Positions 24,034 to 32,038 are shown, numbered from the stretch's first letter. The stretch: 47,844 nucleotides of DNA from Cribrihabitans_A pelagius (GCF_048820915.1 NZ_JBMERR010000029.1:1-47844); one strand, 5' to 3'. Notes: a model not told the origin generated them from the sequence alone. Program-made: numbers and translations.

Positions 24034-25437
24034 ATGGTGCAAGCCACATCGCTGCCGCGCAACGAGGCCGGCATCAAAGCCGCCGTAGATATCCTGAAAC
24101 AGCAATTCGGCGAGCGGTTGCAGACCGGCCAGGCGATCCGCGAGCAGCACGGTCATACCACCACCTGGATCGTCACCCAGGCGCCCGACGCGGTGGTGTT
24201 CCCCAGCTCCACCGAAGAGGTCTCGGCCATCGTGAAGGTCTGCGCCGAGCATGGCGTGCCGGTGATCCCCTTCGGCACCGGCACTTCGCTGGAGGGGCAT
24301 GTGAACGCGCCGGCGGGCGGCATCTGCATCGACCTGATGCGGATGGACAAGATCATCGCCGTTCACCCGGAGGACCTCGACGTGGTGGTGCAGCCCGGCG
24401 TCACGCGCGAGCAGCTCAACACCCATCTGCGCGATCAGGGGCTGTTTTTCCCGATCGACCCCGGCGCCAATGCCTCGCTTGGCGGTATGGCGGCGACGCG
24501 CGCCTCGGGCACCAATGCGGTGCGCTATGGCACTATGAAGGACAATGTTCTGGGGCTGGAGGCAGTGATGGCCGATGGCGGCGTGATCCGCACCGCCCAG
24601 CGGGCGCGCAAATCCGCGGCCGGGTATGATTTTACCCGGCTGCTGGTCGGCTCCGAGGGCACACTGGGGCTGATCACCGAGCTGACACTGAAGCTGCAGG
24701 GCATTCCAGAGGCGATCCGCTCTGCACGCTGCTCCTTCCGCTCGGTCGACGACGCCTGCCGGGCGGTGATGATGACCATCCAATACGGTATCCCGGTCGC
24801 GCGGATCGAACTCCTGGACGCGCTGAGTGTGCGCGCCGCCAATGCCTATTCCAAGCTGGAATTGCCGGAAACGCCGCTGCTGCTGCTAGAATTCCACGGC
24901 TCTGATGCGGGGGTTGTGGAGCAAGCGGAGACCTTCGGCGGCATTGCGGAGGAATTCGGCGGCTTCGACTTCGCCGCCGCCTCCACCGCGGAGGAGCGCA
25001 ACGCGCTGTGGCAGGCGCGCCATGACATGTACTGGGCCTGCCTGCAGCTGCGCCCCTCCGCCAAGGGCATCTCCACCGATGTCTGTGTGCCGGTGTCGCG
25101 GCTGGCGGAATGCGTGGGTGCTGCGCGCGCCAAGGCCGAGGAACTGGAACTGATGGCGCCGATGGTGGGCCATGTGGGCGACGGCAATTTCCACGCGCTG
25201 CTGCTGATCGACATGGAGAGCGCGGCGGAGCGGCAGAAGGCCGACGACTACATCGGCTGGCTCAACGATCTGGCGATCTCGATGGAGGGCACGTGTACTG
25301 GCGAGCACGGCATCGGCCAGGGCAAGCGGCCCTATCTGCAAAAGGAGCTTGGCGCGGCCACCCGCTACATGGCGGCGGTGAAGGCGGCGCTGGACCCGGA
25401 AAACATCCTCAATCCAGGCAAGATTCTGGAGATCTGA
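24034..25437 (+). CDS. FAD-binding oxidase, D-lactate dehydrogenase (cytochrome)/GlcD family
   Basis: Flavoenzyme (467 aa) with the PCMH-type FAD domain (about 38-215; PFGTGTSLEGH and NASLGGMAATRASGTNAVRYG) and a C-terminal substrate domain (about 220-465). Metal-site motifs GHVGDGNFH (His380, His387) and GEHGIG (Glu424, His425) are those of D-lactate/D-2-hydroxyacid dehydrogenases of the DLD group. It would oxidise D-lactate or a related D-2-hydroxyacid and pass electrons to the respiratory chain. ATG at 24034 has AGGGAGA upstream; GTG at 24001 is possible but has no site. No GlcE/GlcF partners follow, which favours a D-lactate type over glycolate oxidase. It ends in N-P-G-K-I-L as usual. 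Confidence 0.88.
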   Translation: MVQATSLPRNEAGIKAAVDILKQQFGERLQTGQAIREQHGHTTTWIVTQAPDAVVFPSSTEEVSAIVKVCAEHGVPVIPFGTGTSLEGHVNAPAGGICIDLMRMDKIIAVHPEDLDVVVQPGVTREQLNTHLRDQGLFFPIDPGANASLGGMAATRASGTNAVRYGTMKDNVLGLEAVMADGGVIRTAQRARKSAAGYDFTRLLVGSEGTLGLITELTLKLQGIPEAIRSARCSFRSVDDACRAVMMTIQYGIPVARIELLDALSVRAANAYSKLELPETPLLLLEFHGSDAGVVEQAETFGGIAEEFGGFDFAAASTAEERNALWQARHDMYWACLQLRPSAKGISTDVCVPVSRLAECVGAARAKAEELELMAPMVGHVGDGNFHALLLIDMESAAERQKADDYIGWLNDLAISMEGTCTGEHGIGQGKRPYLQKELGAATRYMAAVKAALDPENILNPGKILEI

Positions 25438-25797
25438 ACCGCGCTCGGAACCAGCCGCCCGGAACAAGCCGAAGGCGCCGGGCGAGCGCCTGCCCGTCCC
25501 CGCGCGCTGGCGCTCTGGCAACCGCTGCACCCTGCCGGACCTTTGAGGCACTTCGCCGGGATAAACTTCCCTGCAATGTTCGCTCAGCGCCGCTTTACGG
25601 GCAGGCGCCCGCCCGGCGCGGCGAGGGCGAAATTCGCGCCGATCAAGGGCGCTCCTGCCTGCCAGAGGCAAGAATTCCGCCCTGCCGGCAGGCTCAGGTC
25701 GGTTTTGTCGGTTTTTGGGTCGGATGGATTTCGCGCACTGTTCCGCGCTTCGGCATAAACCGTGATCAAGAATCCCACAACTCCGGAGAGCGGGCGA
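25438..25797. other. Intergenic region upstream of FAD/GcvT gene
   Basis: 360 bp without a gene. It holds a perfect CCTGCCGGCAGG palindrome (25681-25692) and two tandem copies of GTCGGTTTT (25698-25715) with a third partial GTCGG at 25719. The downstream part probably contains the promoter of the next gene. I looked for a glycine riboswitch and did not find its conserved elements. Confidence 0.45.
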
Positions 25798-28305
25798 ATG
25801 AAAACCCAAGTCAAAGCACTGGTTGTCGGCGGCGGTGCCGTTGGTGCCTCGATTGCCTACCACCTGGCCAAAGCGGGCTGGGACGACGTCATGCTGATCG
25901 AGCGTGACGAGCTGACCTCGGGCTCGACCTGGCATGCGGCTGGCCTGCTGCCGCTGTTCAACATGTCTTATGCCACCACCCACATCCACAAGTACTCGGT
26001 CGATTTCTACAAGACCCTGGAAGCGGAAACCGGGCTCAACGCGGGCTTTGCCGTGGTCGGCAACCTGCGGATGGCACAGACGCAGGAGCGCATGGATGAG
26101 TACATGCTCTATGCCTCCACCGCGGAAACCTGCGGCGTGAAATACGAGTGGCTGACCCCGGATGAGATCAAGGCGCGCTGGCCGCTGATCAATACCGAAG
26201 ACCTGAAGGGTGCGATTTACCACACCGAAGACGGCTACATCAACCCGGCCGACGTGACCCAGGCGATGGCCAAGGGCGCGCGCCAGCGCGGTGTCGCGAT
26301 CGAGCGCAAGTGGCAGGCCGATGCCTTCGAATGGAAGGGCGATCACTGGGACGTCACCCTGACCAAGATGGTCGAGAAAGGCGGAAACCTGGTGCCCGGC
26401 GAGGAGCAGATCGTGGTCTCGGCCGAACATGTGGTCACCGCGTCGGGCAACCATGCGCAGCGCACCGCCAGGATGCTGGGTATCAAGATGCCGGCCATCC
26501 CGGTTGAGCACCAGTTCATCGTCACCGACGCCGACCCCTCGCTGCAGCAGTACCGCGAGGAAGGCAACCCGGAACACCCGGTGATCCGCGACGCCGACGC
26601 GCAGTCCTACGTGCGCGAGGAACGCGGCGGCTGGATCCTGGGCGTCTACGAAAAGCACGCCCCCGCCTGTTTCGAGCACGGCGTGCCCGACAGCTTCCGC
26701 GCCGACCTGTTCCCGCTGGATCTGGAGCGGATCGAAGAGCAGTACATGGCGATGATCCACCGGATGCCCTCCTGCGAGGAGTCGGGCCTCAAGGACGACT
26801 TCAACGGCCCGATCTGCTACACACCCGATGGCAACCCGCTGGTTGGCCCGGCTCCTGGCCTGCGCAACATGTGGCTGGCAGAGGGCTTCTCCTTCGGGAT
26901 CACCGCCGCTGGCGGCACCGGTTACTATCTGGCGCAGATGATGGTCGACGGCGAAGCCGAGATCGACATGGCCTCGCTCGACCCGAAACGCTACAGCCAG
27001 AACTGGATGACCACCGAGTTCGCGGCCCGCAAGAACGAAGAGTGCTACGATCACGTCTACATCCTGCACCACCCGGACGAAGAACGCCCGGCTTGCCGGC
27101 CCTTGCGCACCGCACCTGCCTACGACCGGCAGAAGGCGCGCGGCGCCCAGTTCGGATTTGTCAACGGCTGGGAACGCCCGAACTACTACGGTCCGCTGGA
27201 TGCGCCGGAAAACTTCGACCATGATGCCCGCAGCTTCCGCCGGGGAGACTGGTGGCAGCATGCGGTGGAAGAGGCCAAGGCGATCCGCGAAGGCGTGGGC
27301 CTGATCGACGCAACCGCGTTCACCAAACATGTGGTCAAAGGCCCCGGTGCCACGCAGTTTCTGGACTGGTTCACCTGCAACAAGCTGCCGAAAGTCGGCC
27401 GCATCAACCTGACCTACGCGCTGACCTCGCTTGGCACCACCCGCACCGAATACACCATCGTGCGCAACGGCGAGAACAACTACTATCTGGTCTCCGCAGG
27501 TGCCTGGTCCGAGTATGACGCGGACTTCCTGCGCAAGGCCGCCGAAGACAAGATGGAAGAATTCGGCTATATCGAGATCCAGGACGTGACCACCCAGTGG
27601 GGCGTCTTCGCCATCGCAGGTCCCAAGTCCCGCGATGTGCTGAAAGAGGTGATCAACGACGCGGATCCGGAAACCGCGCTGTCGAACAAGCGCTTCCCCT
27701 GGCTGTCGGCCAAGCAGATCGAACTGGGCATGTGCCCGGTCAATGCGATCCGCGTTGCCTACACCGGTGAACTCGGCTGGGAACTGCATCACCCGATCGA
27801 GATGCAGAACTACCTGTTCGACCTGCTGGAGAAGGCCGGCGAGAAACACGGCATGAAGCTGGTTGGCGCCCGCGCCCAGAACTGGCTGCGCCAGGAGAAG
27901 AGCTACCGCGCCTTCGGCAACGAGCTTGGCCGTGACGCGACCCCGCTGGAAGCCGACCTGCCGCGCTTTGTCGATTTGGAGAAGGACTTCCACGGCAAGG
28001 ACAAACTGGTCGAGACCGGTGTGCGCGTCAAATGCTGTACCCTGCTGATCGACGGCCCGGCGGACGCCGATCCCTGGGGCCGCGAGGCGCTTTATACCGA
28101 AGACGGAACCCGCGTCGGGCGCCTGACCTCCGGCGGCTACTCGGTGGCTTTCGAGAAGTCGATCGGCATGGGCTACGTGAAGCCCGAGCAGGCGGTGGAA
28201 GGCACTCAGTTGAAGGTCAAGATCCAGGACAAACTGTGGGATGCGGTCGTCACCTGCGACAGCCCCTACGACCCGAAGAACGAGACCATCCGCCAGAACG
28301 GGTGA
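25798..28305 (+). CDS. FAD-dependent oxidoreductase/aminomethyltransferase fusion, dimethylglycine/sarcosine dehydrogenase family
   Basis: An 835-aa two-part enzyme: an N-terminal DAO-type FAD oxidoreductase (about 5-370, dinucleotide motif VVGGGAVGASIAYHLAKAG), an FAO_M linker (to about 430) and a C-terminal GcvT-like folate-binding aminomethyltransferase part (about 440-830). The sequence S-G-S-T-W-H-A-A-G-L (41-50) matches mitochondrial dimethylglycine dehydrogenase, where the histidine carries covalent FAD; here it is His46. The likely reaction is oxidative demethylation of dimethylglycine or sarcosine with transfer of the one-carbon unit to tetrahydrofolate. ATG at 25798 is preceded by CGGAGAG; an in-frame ATG at 25762 is less likely. 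It is a single-gene unit with a strong terminator. Substrate is uncertain because this paralogous family is large in roseobacters. Confidence 0.88.
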   Translation: MKTQVKALVVGGGAVGASIAYHLAKAGWDDVMLIERDELTSGSTWHAAGLLPLFNMSYATTHIHKYSVDFYKTLEAETGLNAGFAVVGNLRMAQTQERMDEYMLYASTAETCGVKYEWLTPDEIKARWPLINTEDLKGAIYHTEDGYINPADVTQAMAKGARQRGVAIERKWQADAFEWKGDHWDVTLTKMVEKGGNLVPGEEQIVVSAEHVVTASGNHAQRTARMLGIKMPAIPVEHQFIVTDADPSLQQYREEGNPEHPVIRDADAQSYVREERGGWILGVYEKHAPACFEHGVPDSFRADLFPLDLERIEEQYMAMIHRMPSCEESGLKDDFNGPICYTPDGNPLVGPAPGLRNMWLAEGFSFGITAAGGTGYYLAQMMVDGEAEIDMASLDPKRYSQNWMTTEFAARKNEECYDHVYILHHPDEERPACRPLRTAPAYDRQKARGAQFGFVNGWERPNYYGPLDAPENFDHDARSFRRGDWWQHAVEEAKAIREGVGLIDATAFTKHVVKGPGATQFLDWFTCNKLPKVGRINLTYALTSLGTTRTEYTIVRNGENNYYLVSAGAWSEYDADFLRKAAEDKMEEFGYIEIQDVTTQWGVFAIAGPKSRDVLKEVINDADPETALSNKRFPWLSAKQIELGMCPVNAIRVAYTGELGWELHHPIEMQNYLFDLLEKAGEKHGMKLVGARAQNWLRQEKSYRAFGNELGRDATPLEADLPRFVDLEKDFHGKDKLVETGVRVKCCTLLIDGPADADPWGREALYTEDGTRVGRLTSGGYSVAFEKSIGMGYVKPEQAVEGTQLKVKIQDKLWDAVVTCDSPYDPKNETIRQNG

Positions 28306-28385
28306 AGGACGCCTGGACGGGTGTCCAGTGGGCACTCATCCGTGACGAAGGCGGAGTTCCCAGGAATTCCGCCGGTATGGAAACG

Positions 28386-28420
28386 AGAAAGCCCCGGCCG
28401 ATGTGCCGGGGCTTTCTTGT
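28386..28420 (+). terminator. Terminator of FAD/GcvT gene
   Basis: 13-bp perfect stem AGAAAGCCCCGGC / GCCGGGGCTTTCT with a 6-nt loop, followed by TGTT, about 80 bp after the stop. Confidence 0.75.
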
Positions 28421-28598
28421 TGGGGCAGTGAAACCTTCGCGCTTGCACAGGGTTGGGCAATCCCGCCATTCTTCAGGCATGGATTACCCGCCTTGGCTTC
28501 CGCAGCCCGTGAACACTCATACGGGAAGGCTGCTCGCTGTCGCCCGTTGCATTCATCAATTGCATTACTGAGAGGAGGTCCACTTAACCAAAGGCCCC

Positions 28599-28871
28599 AT
28601 GAAGACCTTTGACAACTTGTGCGTTGGACCGCTTGAATTGGCCGCTGAAGTTCTCCATTCCTCGGGCTTCATAGAGTTTTTGGACGATCTTCAGCGCAGA
28701 AGCGTATTTGTCTGCGGTCCTGCTGACTTTGAAGCTGTTGCAGCATCCAGTGCGGCGCAAGACATCGACGTGGAACTTGTAAAGACCGCAGTTGTCCGCC
28801 TTAGCGATGAAGGTTTCGGAGCAACTGACGAGATCGACTGGCTTGTCGGAGAACTGCGCAGGGAAAGCTGA
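28599..28871 (+). CDS. Hypothetical small protein (doubtful)
   Basis: An open frame of 90 codons, acidic, starting M-K-T-F-D-N-L. I do not recognise it. Its codons are unlike those of the neighbours: many TTT, GAA, CTT, GTT and GCT third-position A/T choices in a genome that strongly prefers G/C. That suggests either acquired DNA or non-coding sequence. AAAGG lies 4 nt before the ATG; a better AGGAGG at about 28573 is too far away. An open frame also exists on the opposite strand over the same bases. Confidence 0.35.
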   Translation: MKTFDNLCVGPLELAAEVLHSSGFIEFLDDLQRRSVFVCGPADFEAVAASSAAQDIDVELVKTAVVRLSDEGFGATDEIDWLVGELRRES

Positions 28872-29231
28872 TCTGAAACTCCGCGGGCAGGCGCTGGCCT
28901 GGCGGCGTTGCTTTGATTCCGGGCGCTCGCGGGACTGGCGCTTGCGAGCGCCGGTCCGTCCGGACCGGCCCGATCCGAACGAAGCCCTCCTGCCGTCCCC
29001 GTTCGGATATGAAATCCGGAGGTTCCATTCGGGCCAGGCGCGGCCTGTCTGGCCCGTGTGGCGGCGCGCAACGCACGGTCCACAGCATCCTCCTGTGTCT
29101 GCTTCCCGCGGCCTGCGGGTCCGCCGAGACGGCGGCCTCCGGCAAAGACTCAGACTTGTCTCGCGTTTTTCAGGAACTTTCGCGCGCGGCACTCGTTACC
29201 TTGATGAAGCAACTGGCAAAGGAGAAGACAC
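28872..29231. other. Intergenic region upstream of PRC-barrel gene
   Basis: 360 bp with no convincing gene. A GCCGGTCC-GTCC-GGACCGGC hairpin (28950-28969) without a T-run lies in the middle, and an EcfG-like promoter at 29173-29197 near the end. Confidence 0.45.
29173..29197 (+). promoter_or_regulatory. Candidate EcfG-type (general stress) promoter of PRC-barrel gene
   Basis: GGAAC (29173-29177), exactly 16 nt, then CGTT (29194-29197), 34 bp before the start codon. This is the consensus spacing and sequence described for alphaproteobacterial EcfG sigma factors. Whether this organism has EcfG cannot be seen here; heat-shock-type sigma factors with related -35 boxes are an alternative. Confidence 0.45.
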
Positions 29232-29651
29232 ATGAAACGTCTCGCAACCATCGCTCTCGCCGCAGGTATCGCAGCAGCACCCGCACTGGCGGAAACAAGC
29301 ATGGACACCGACGGCCTGATCCGCACCCGTGATATCACCGGCGGCGACATCTACACGCTGAACGGCCCGATGGATGACGACACCTGGGGCAACTGGGAAG
29401 CTGACGGCGTTGGCCCGGACTGGAACGACATCGGTGAGATCGAAGACATTATCCTGGACCGCAGCGGCCAGATGATCGGCGTCGTGGCGGAAGTTGGCGG
29501 CTTTCTGGACGTGGGCGACAAACACGTGATGATCCCCGTCGAGAACATGCGTCTGACGCCGGTCGATGACAAGAAATACGTGATCGTCACCCGATTCACC
29601 GAAGAGCAGCTGGAAGAAATGCCCTCGGTCGACGAAGGCTGGTGGGACTAA
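29232..29651 (+). CDS. Exported PRC-barrel domain protein
   Basis: A 139-aa protein with a clean signal peptide (M-K-R-L, Ala-rich core, cleavage after A-L-A at about 20) and one PRC-barrel domain (about 45-125; IGEIEDIILDRSGQMIGVVAEVGGFLDVGDKHV). PRC-barrels are small beta-barrels used for binding protein, RNA or surfaces; periplasmic versions are common and uncharacterised in Rhodobacteraceae. The mature part is strongly acidic (ends P-S-V-D-E-G-W-W-D). An AAAGGAG site precedes the ATG and a strong terminator follows, so it is a monocistronic, probably highly expressed gene. Confidence 0.88.
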   Translation: MKRLATIALAAGIAAAPALAETSMDTDGLIRTRDITGGDIYTLNGPMDDDTWGNWEADGVGPDWNDIGEIEDIILDRSGQMIGVVAEVGGFLDVGDKHVMIPVENMRLTPVDDKKYVIVTRFTEEQLEEMPSVDEGWWD

Positions 29652-29666
29652 CTGTTCCTAACCTGG

Positions 29667-29695
29667 AAGAGGGGCCGCATGGCCCCTCTTTTTTT
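29667..29695 (+). terminator. Terminator of PRC-barrel gene
   Basis: Stem AGAGGGGCC / GGCCCCTCT with a GCAT loop followed by six T, 16 bp after the stop. Confidence 0.85.
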
Positions 29696-29723
29696 GTGCG
29701 CGGACTGCCGTCGTGCACCCGGT

Positions 29724-30314
29724 TCAGTCCGATGCGGTCTGGTTCAGTTCCATATGGCCATTGCCCCGTGTCAGGACCCGCCGCAGGATCGGCTCGAAGA
29801 ATTCCAATGGCCGTGTCGGGTAGTCCGGGTCGAAGGCGCATTGGTCGTATTCATGGCAAAAGTAGCGGCAGTCCTCCCAATAAGGGCTGTTGCGGTATCT
29901 GTCCCGCGCGTGGCGGTCGCCGCCCAGATGGTGATTGTAGTAATATCCCTGGAACACACAGTGGTGCTTCATAATCCAGTAGCATTTCTCGCTCACATAG
30001 GGTTTCAGCATCGCCGCCGCCAGTTCGCCGTGGTTGTAGGGCGACAGGATGTCGCCGATGTCATGCACCAAGGCGGCCACCACGAACTCCTCCTCGGCGC
30101 CGTCCGCGTAGGCCCGCGTCGCGGCCTGCAAGCTGTGCTGGAAACGGTTGACCGGGTAGGGCGTCCACGCCTCGTCAAGGGAGCGGATCGCGTCCAGGAT
30201 GCGGCCGGGCAGGGCGGCGTTGTAGGCGGCCTCATACTCCACCACCGCGGCCCAGTCCGCCGCCGTGGCCTGTTCGAAACTGGTCCAGCCGGGTTTGCAT
30301 GTTTGGTCGGGCAT
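29724..30314 (-). CDS. HD-domain protein of the PhnZ/TmpB/MIOX-like (diiron oxygenase) type
   Basis: A 196-aa soluble protein with an HD domain. Possible metal ligands are His60 (FQHSLQAA), His84-Asp85 (ALVHDIGD), His95 (NHGELAA), His117/118 (MKHHCVFQ) and an Asp near 157 (HEYDQ). The first His lies 24 residues before the HD pair, as I recall for PhnZ (His34, His58-Asp59). Members with six ligands bind two irons and use oxygen to cleave C-P or C-C bonds rather than hydrolyse phosphate. The C-terminal half is rich in Tyr, Cys and His. It is divergent from a LysR gene, with AGGAA 8 nt before the ATG. No TmpA or PhnY partner is nearby, so the substrate is unknown; an ordinary HD phosphohydrolase remains possible. 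Confidence 0.75.
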   Translation of the reverse strand: MPDQTCKPGWTSFEQATAADWAAVVEYEAAYNAALPGRILDAIRSLDEAWTPYPVNRFQHSLQAATRAYADGAEEEFVVAALVHDIGDILSPYNHGELAAAMLKPYVSEKCYWIMKHHCVFQGYYYNHHLGGDRHARDRYRNSPYWEDCRYFCHEYDQCAFDPDYPTRPLEFFEPILRRVLTRGNGHMELNQTASD

Positions 30315-30392
30315 AGTCGTTGTTCCTCGCTTGTGTCCGGATGAGGCTAGCGGCGGGCGGGCGAGCAGAAAAACGAATTGATTTGGTCATTG

Positions 30393-30411
30393 TGAGCAGA
30401 AATATTGCTCA
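30393..30411. promoter_or_regulatory. Inverted repeat at LysR start, candidate autoregulatory operator
   Basis: TGAGCA - 7 nt - TGCTCA with perfect arms, ending one base before the LysR start codon and 79 bp from the HD gene start. The T-N11-A geometry suits a LysR box. Upstream, TTGATT (30378-30383), 17 nt and AATATT (30401-30406) form a possible promoter whose start would fall at or next to the ATG, which would make the message leaderless. Confidence 0.5.
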
Positions 30412-30412
30412 T

Positions 30413-31264
30413 ATGCAGATCAGCGCTTTCGAGACCTTTCTCGCCATCGAGGCAACCGGCAGCTTTCACGCCGCAGCGGCGCGGCTGCACATTACCCAGA
30501 CTGCCGTGAGCGCCCGCATCAAAGCGTTGGAGGAGCGGCTCGGCACCGCCCTGTTCGAGCGCGGTCCCGGCGGCGCAAGGCTCAGCGCGGCGGGACGGCA
30601 GTTCCTGCCCCACGCGGTGCAACTGGTGCGCAGCTGGGAGATGGTGTCCGGGGGCTTGCGCGGCAGCCTTGTCCGGCAGGCGCCGCTGCGTCTTGGGGCT
30701 GCGCTGTCGGTCTGGGATGCGCTTCTCGTGGATGTGGTGGTCCGGCTGGAGCGGCGGCAGGGCACGGTGCCATTTACCCTCAACTACGACCACCTGCTGA
30801 ACATGGACGAGGCGGTGGCGCAGCGGCTCTTGGATCTGGCGATCGTGAACGAGGTGCCCGCGGGCACCCGGCTGGGCGTGGAGGAACTGCCGCCCGAGCG
30901 CCTGCTGCTGCTCTCGGACCGGCCCTTGCGGCTGGAGCGGGATGCGCTGCCGCTGTTCGTCAACCTGGAGCTTGGCCGCGAATATCAGGCAGGGGTTGCA
31001 CAGGTGCTGCCGCGCGGCGGCCATCAGCAGGTTGTTCTGGGCAATGCCCCGATGGGTCTGCGCTACCTGATGGAGCGTGGCGGCGCGGGGTATTTTCCGG
31101 CCGTGATGGCGGCGGAGGCCCTGGCGGACGGGCGCCTGCATGTGGCCGAAGGCGCGCCGGAGCTGCTCTTGAGCTGCAAGGCGCTCTATCTGCCGGGCAA
31201 CCCGGCACTGGAGCAGATCCGCACGGTGCTTTCGGGCTTGCGCGCGCTTCGGTCCGCCGGATGA
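30413..31264 (+). CDS. LysR-family transcriptional regulator
   Basis: A 283-aa regulator: N-terminal winged helix (about 1-60; FETFLAIEATGSFHAAAARLHITQTAVSARI is the classic pattern, here residues 6 onward) and a periplasmic-binding-like effector domain (about 85-275). ATG at 30413 fits the family start M-Q-I-S-A-F-E-T-F; the longer frame from 30320 would add 31 unlikely residues. No ribosome site is visible, consistent with a leaderless message. It is divergent from the HD-domain gene, which is its most likely target. Confidence 0.9.
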   Translation: MQISAFETFLAIEATGSFHAAAARLHITQTAVSARIKALEERLGTALFERGPGGARLSAAGRQFLPHAVQLVRSWEMVSGGLRGSLVRQAPLRLGAALSVWDALLVDVVVRLERRQGTVPFTLNYDHLLNMDEAVAQRLLDLAIVNEVPAGTRLGVEELPPERLLLLSDRPLRLERDALPLFVNLELGREYQAGVAQVLPRGGHQQVVLGNAPMGLRYLMERGGAGYFPAVMAAEALADGRLHVAEGAPELLLSCKALYLPGNPALEQIRTVLSGLRALRSAG

Positions 31265-31300
31265 CCCCGCCGCCCGCGGCTGGAACCGGTGCCGGCCAAA

Positions 31301-31347
31301 CCGGAAAATGGAGATTTTCCGGCCCGGATTCCGTGCCGGAATCCGGG
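31301..31347. repeat. Paired-hairpin element, copy 1
   Basis: Two adjacent perfect hairpins: CCGGAAAAT-GGAG-ATTTTCCGG (31301-31322) and CCCGGATTCCG-TGC-CGGAATCCGGG (31323-31347). They fill the gap between convergent LysR and methyltransferase genes and could terminate both. The first stem is the same sequence as one in the pair at 34132-34177. Confidence 0.6.
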
Positions 31348-31369
31348 GCCCCGTTGCAGCCGCCAGGTC

Positions 31370-32038
31370 TCAGCCAGCCGGTTTTTCGGTAACAAAAGCA
31401 AGGTTGTTGGCTGGCATTTCCGCTGCCTCGAGCAGATGCAGTCCGGCCGCGTCCAGCCAGTTCCGGACTGCGCGATCGTCCTTGTAGCCGGTCTCGGGGT
31501 CATGCGCCTTGAGGCTTGTGTGAAACGCGCGGTCGCCAGCGCTGGTCAGCCGCCCTGCCCGCAGAAAGGGGCCATAGAGCACGAAGCGGCCACCGGGGGC
31601 GAGGGCGGCGGAGGCTTCGCGGATCAGCACCTGCGCCTCGCTCTCGCTGATCAGGTGCAGCAGGTTGACCAGCACGATCAGGTCCTGCCCAGGATGTGCC
31701 GCCGCCCAGCCCGGTGCTGTGGCGTCCAGTTCGGCCGGCGCCTTGAGGTTGCCGCGTCCGGCTTCAGCCGTATAGGCCTGGATGCTGGCGAGCCGGGACG
31801 GGTCCAGCTCGCTCGGTTGCCAGTTGAGCTGCGGCAGGCGGGCGGCAAAGGCCACCACGTGCTGGCCGGTGCCGCTGGCCAGTTCCAGCGCGTGGCCGCG
31901 CTCCGGCGCGATGCGCAGGAGCAGTTCGCAAATCGCGGGCGCGTTGCGCGCCGCGGCCGGGGCAGTGAGCTTGCCCGTCTCCAAGCCTGCGTCAGGCCGC
32001 GCCACCGGGGCCGCGCCGGGCACCCCGCGCAGGGGCAT
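31370..32038 (-). CDS. DUF938-family SAM-dependent methyltransferase-like protein
   Basis: A 222-aa cytoplasmic protein with a class I methyltransferase fold. The SAM-binding loop L-E-L-A-S-G-T-G-Q-H lies at 51-60, the acidic end of strand 2 near W-Q-P-S-E-L-D-P (73-80), and the post-motif LIVLVNLLHLIS follows. DUF938 proteins are widespread and uncharacterised. The ATG at 32038 overlaps the stop of the preceding oxidase gene by one base, so the pair is translationally coupled; longer upstream frames are images of that gene. It is the last gene of a three-gene leftward unit. Confidence 0.85.
   Translation of the reverse strand: MPLRGVPGAAPVARPDAGLETGKLTAPAAARNAPAICELLLRIAPERGHALELASGTGQHVVAFAARLPQLNWQPSELDPSRLASIQAYTAEAGRGNLKAPAELDATAPGWAAAHPGQDLIVLVNLLHLISESEAQVLIREASAALAPGGRFVLYGPFLRAGRLTSAGDRAFHTSLKAHDPETGYKDDRAVRNWLDAAGLHLLEAAEMPANNLAFVTEKPAG

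Noticed and set aside
25438..25797. Possible glycine riboswitch before the FAD/GcvT gene
   Set aside because: A GGAGAGCGGG stretch occurs near the start codon, but the ordered conserved elements of the glycine aptamer are not present and this stretch is the ribosome site.
28584..29192. Minus-strand frame of 202 codons opposite the small hypothetical frame
   Set aside because: Arg/Pro/Ser-rich N-terminal part, no start signals, and it runs toward a terminator and the convergent small frame; the C-terminal 50 residues look more protein-like but match nothing I know.
29724..30314. Assigning the HD gene to phosphonate degradation (phnZ or tmpB)
   Set aside because: The metal ligands fit the wider oxygenase type, but no PhnY/TmpA hydroxylase, phosphonate transporter or phosphonatase is next to it, so a specific name would be guesswork.
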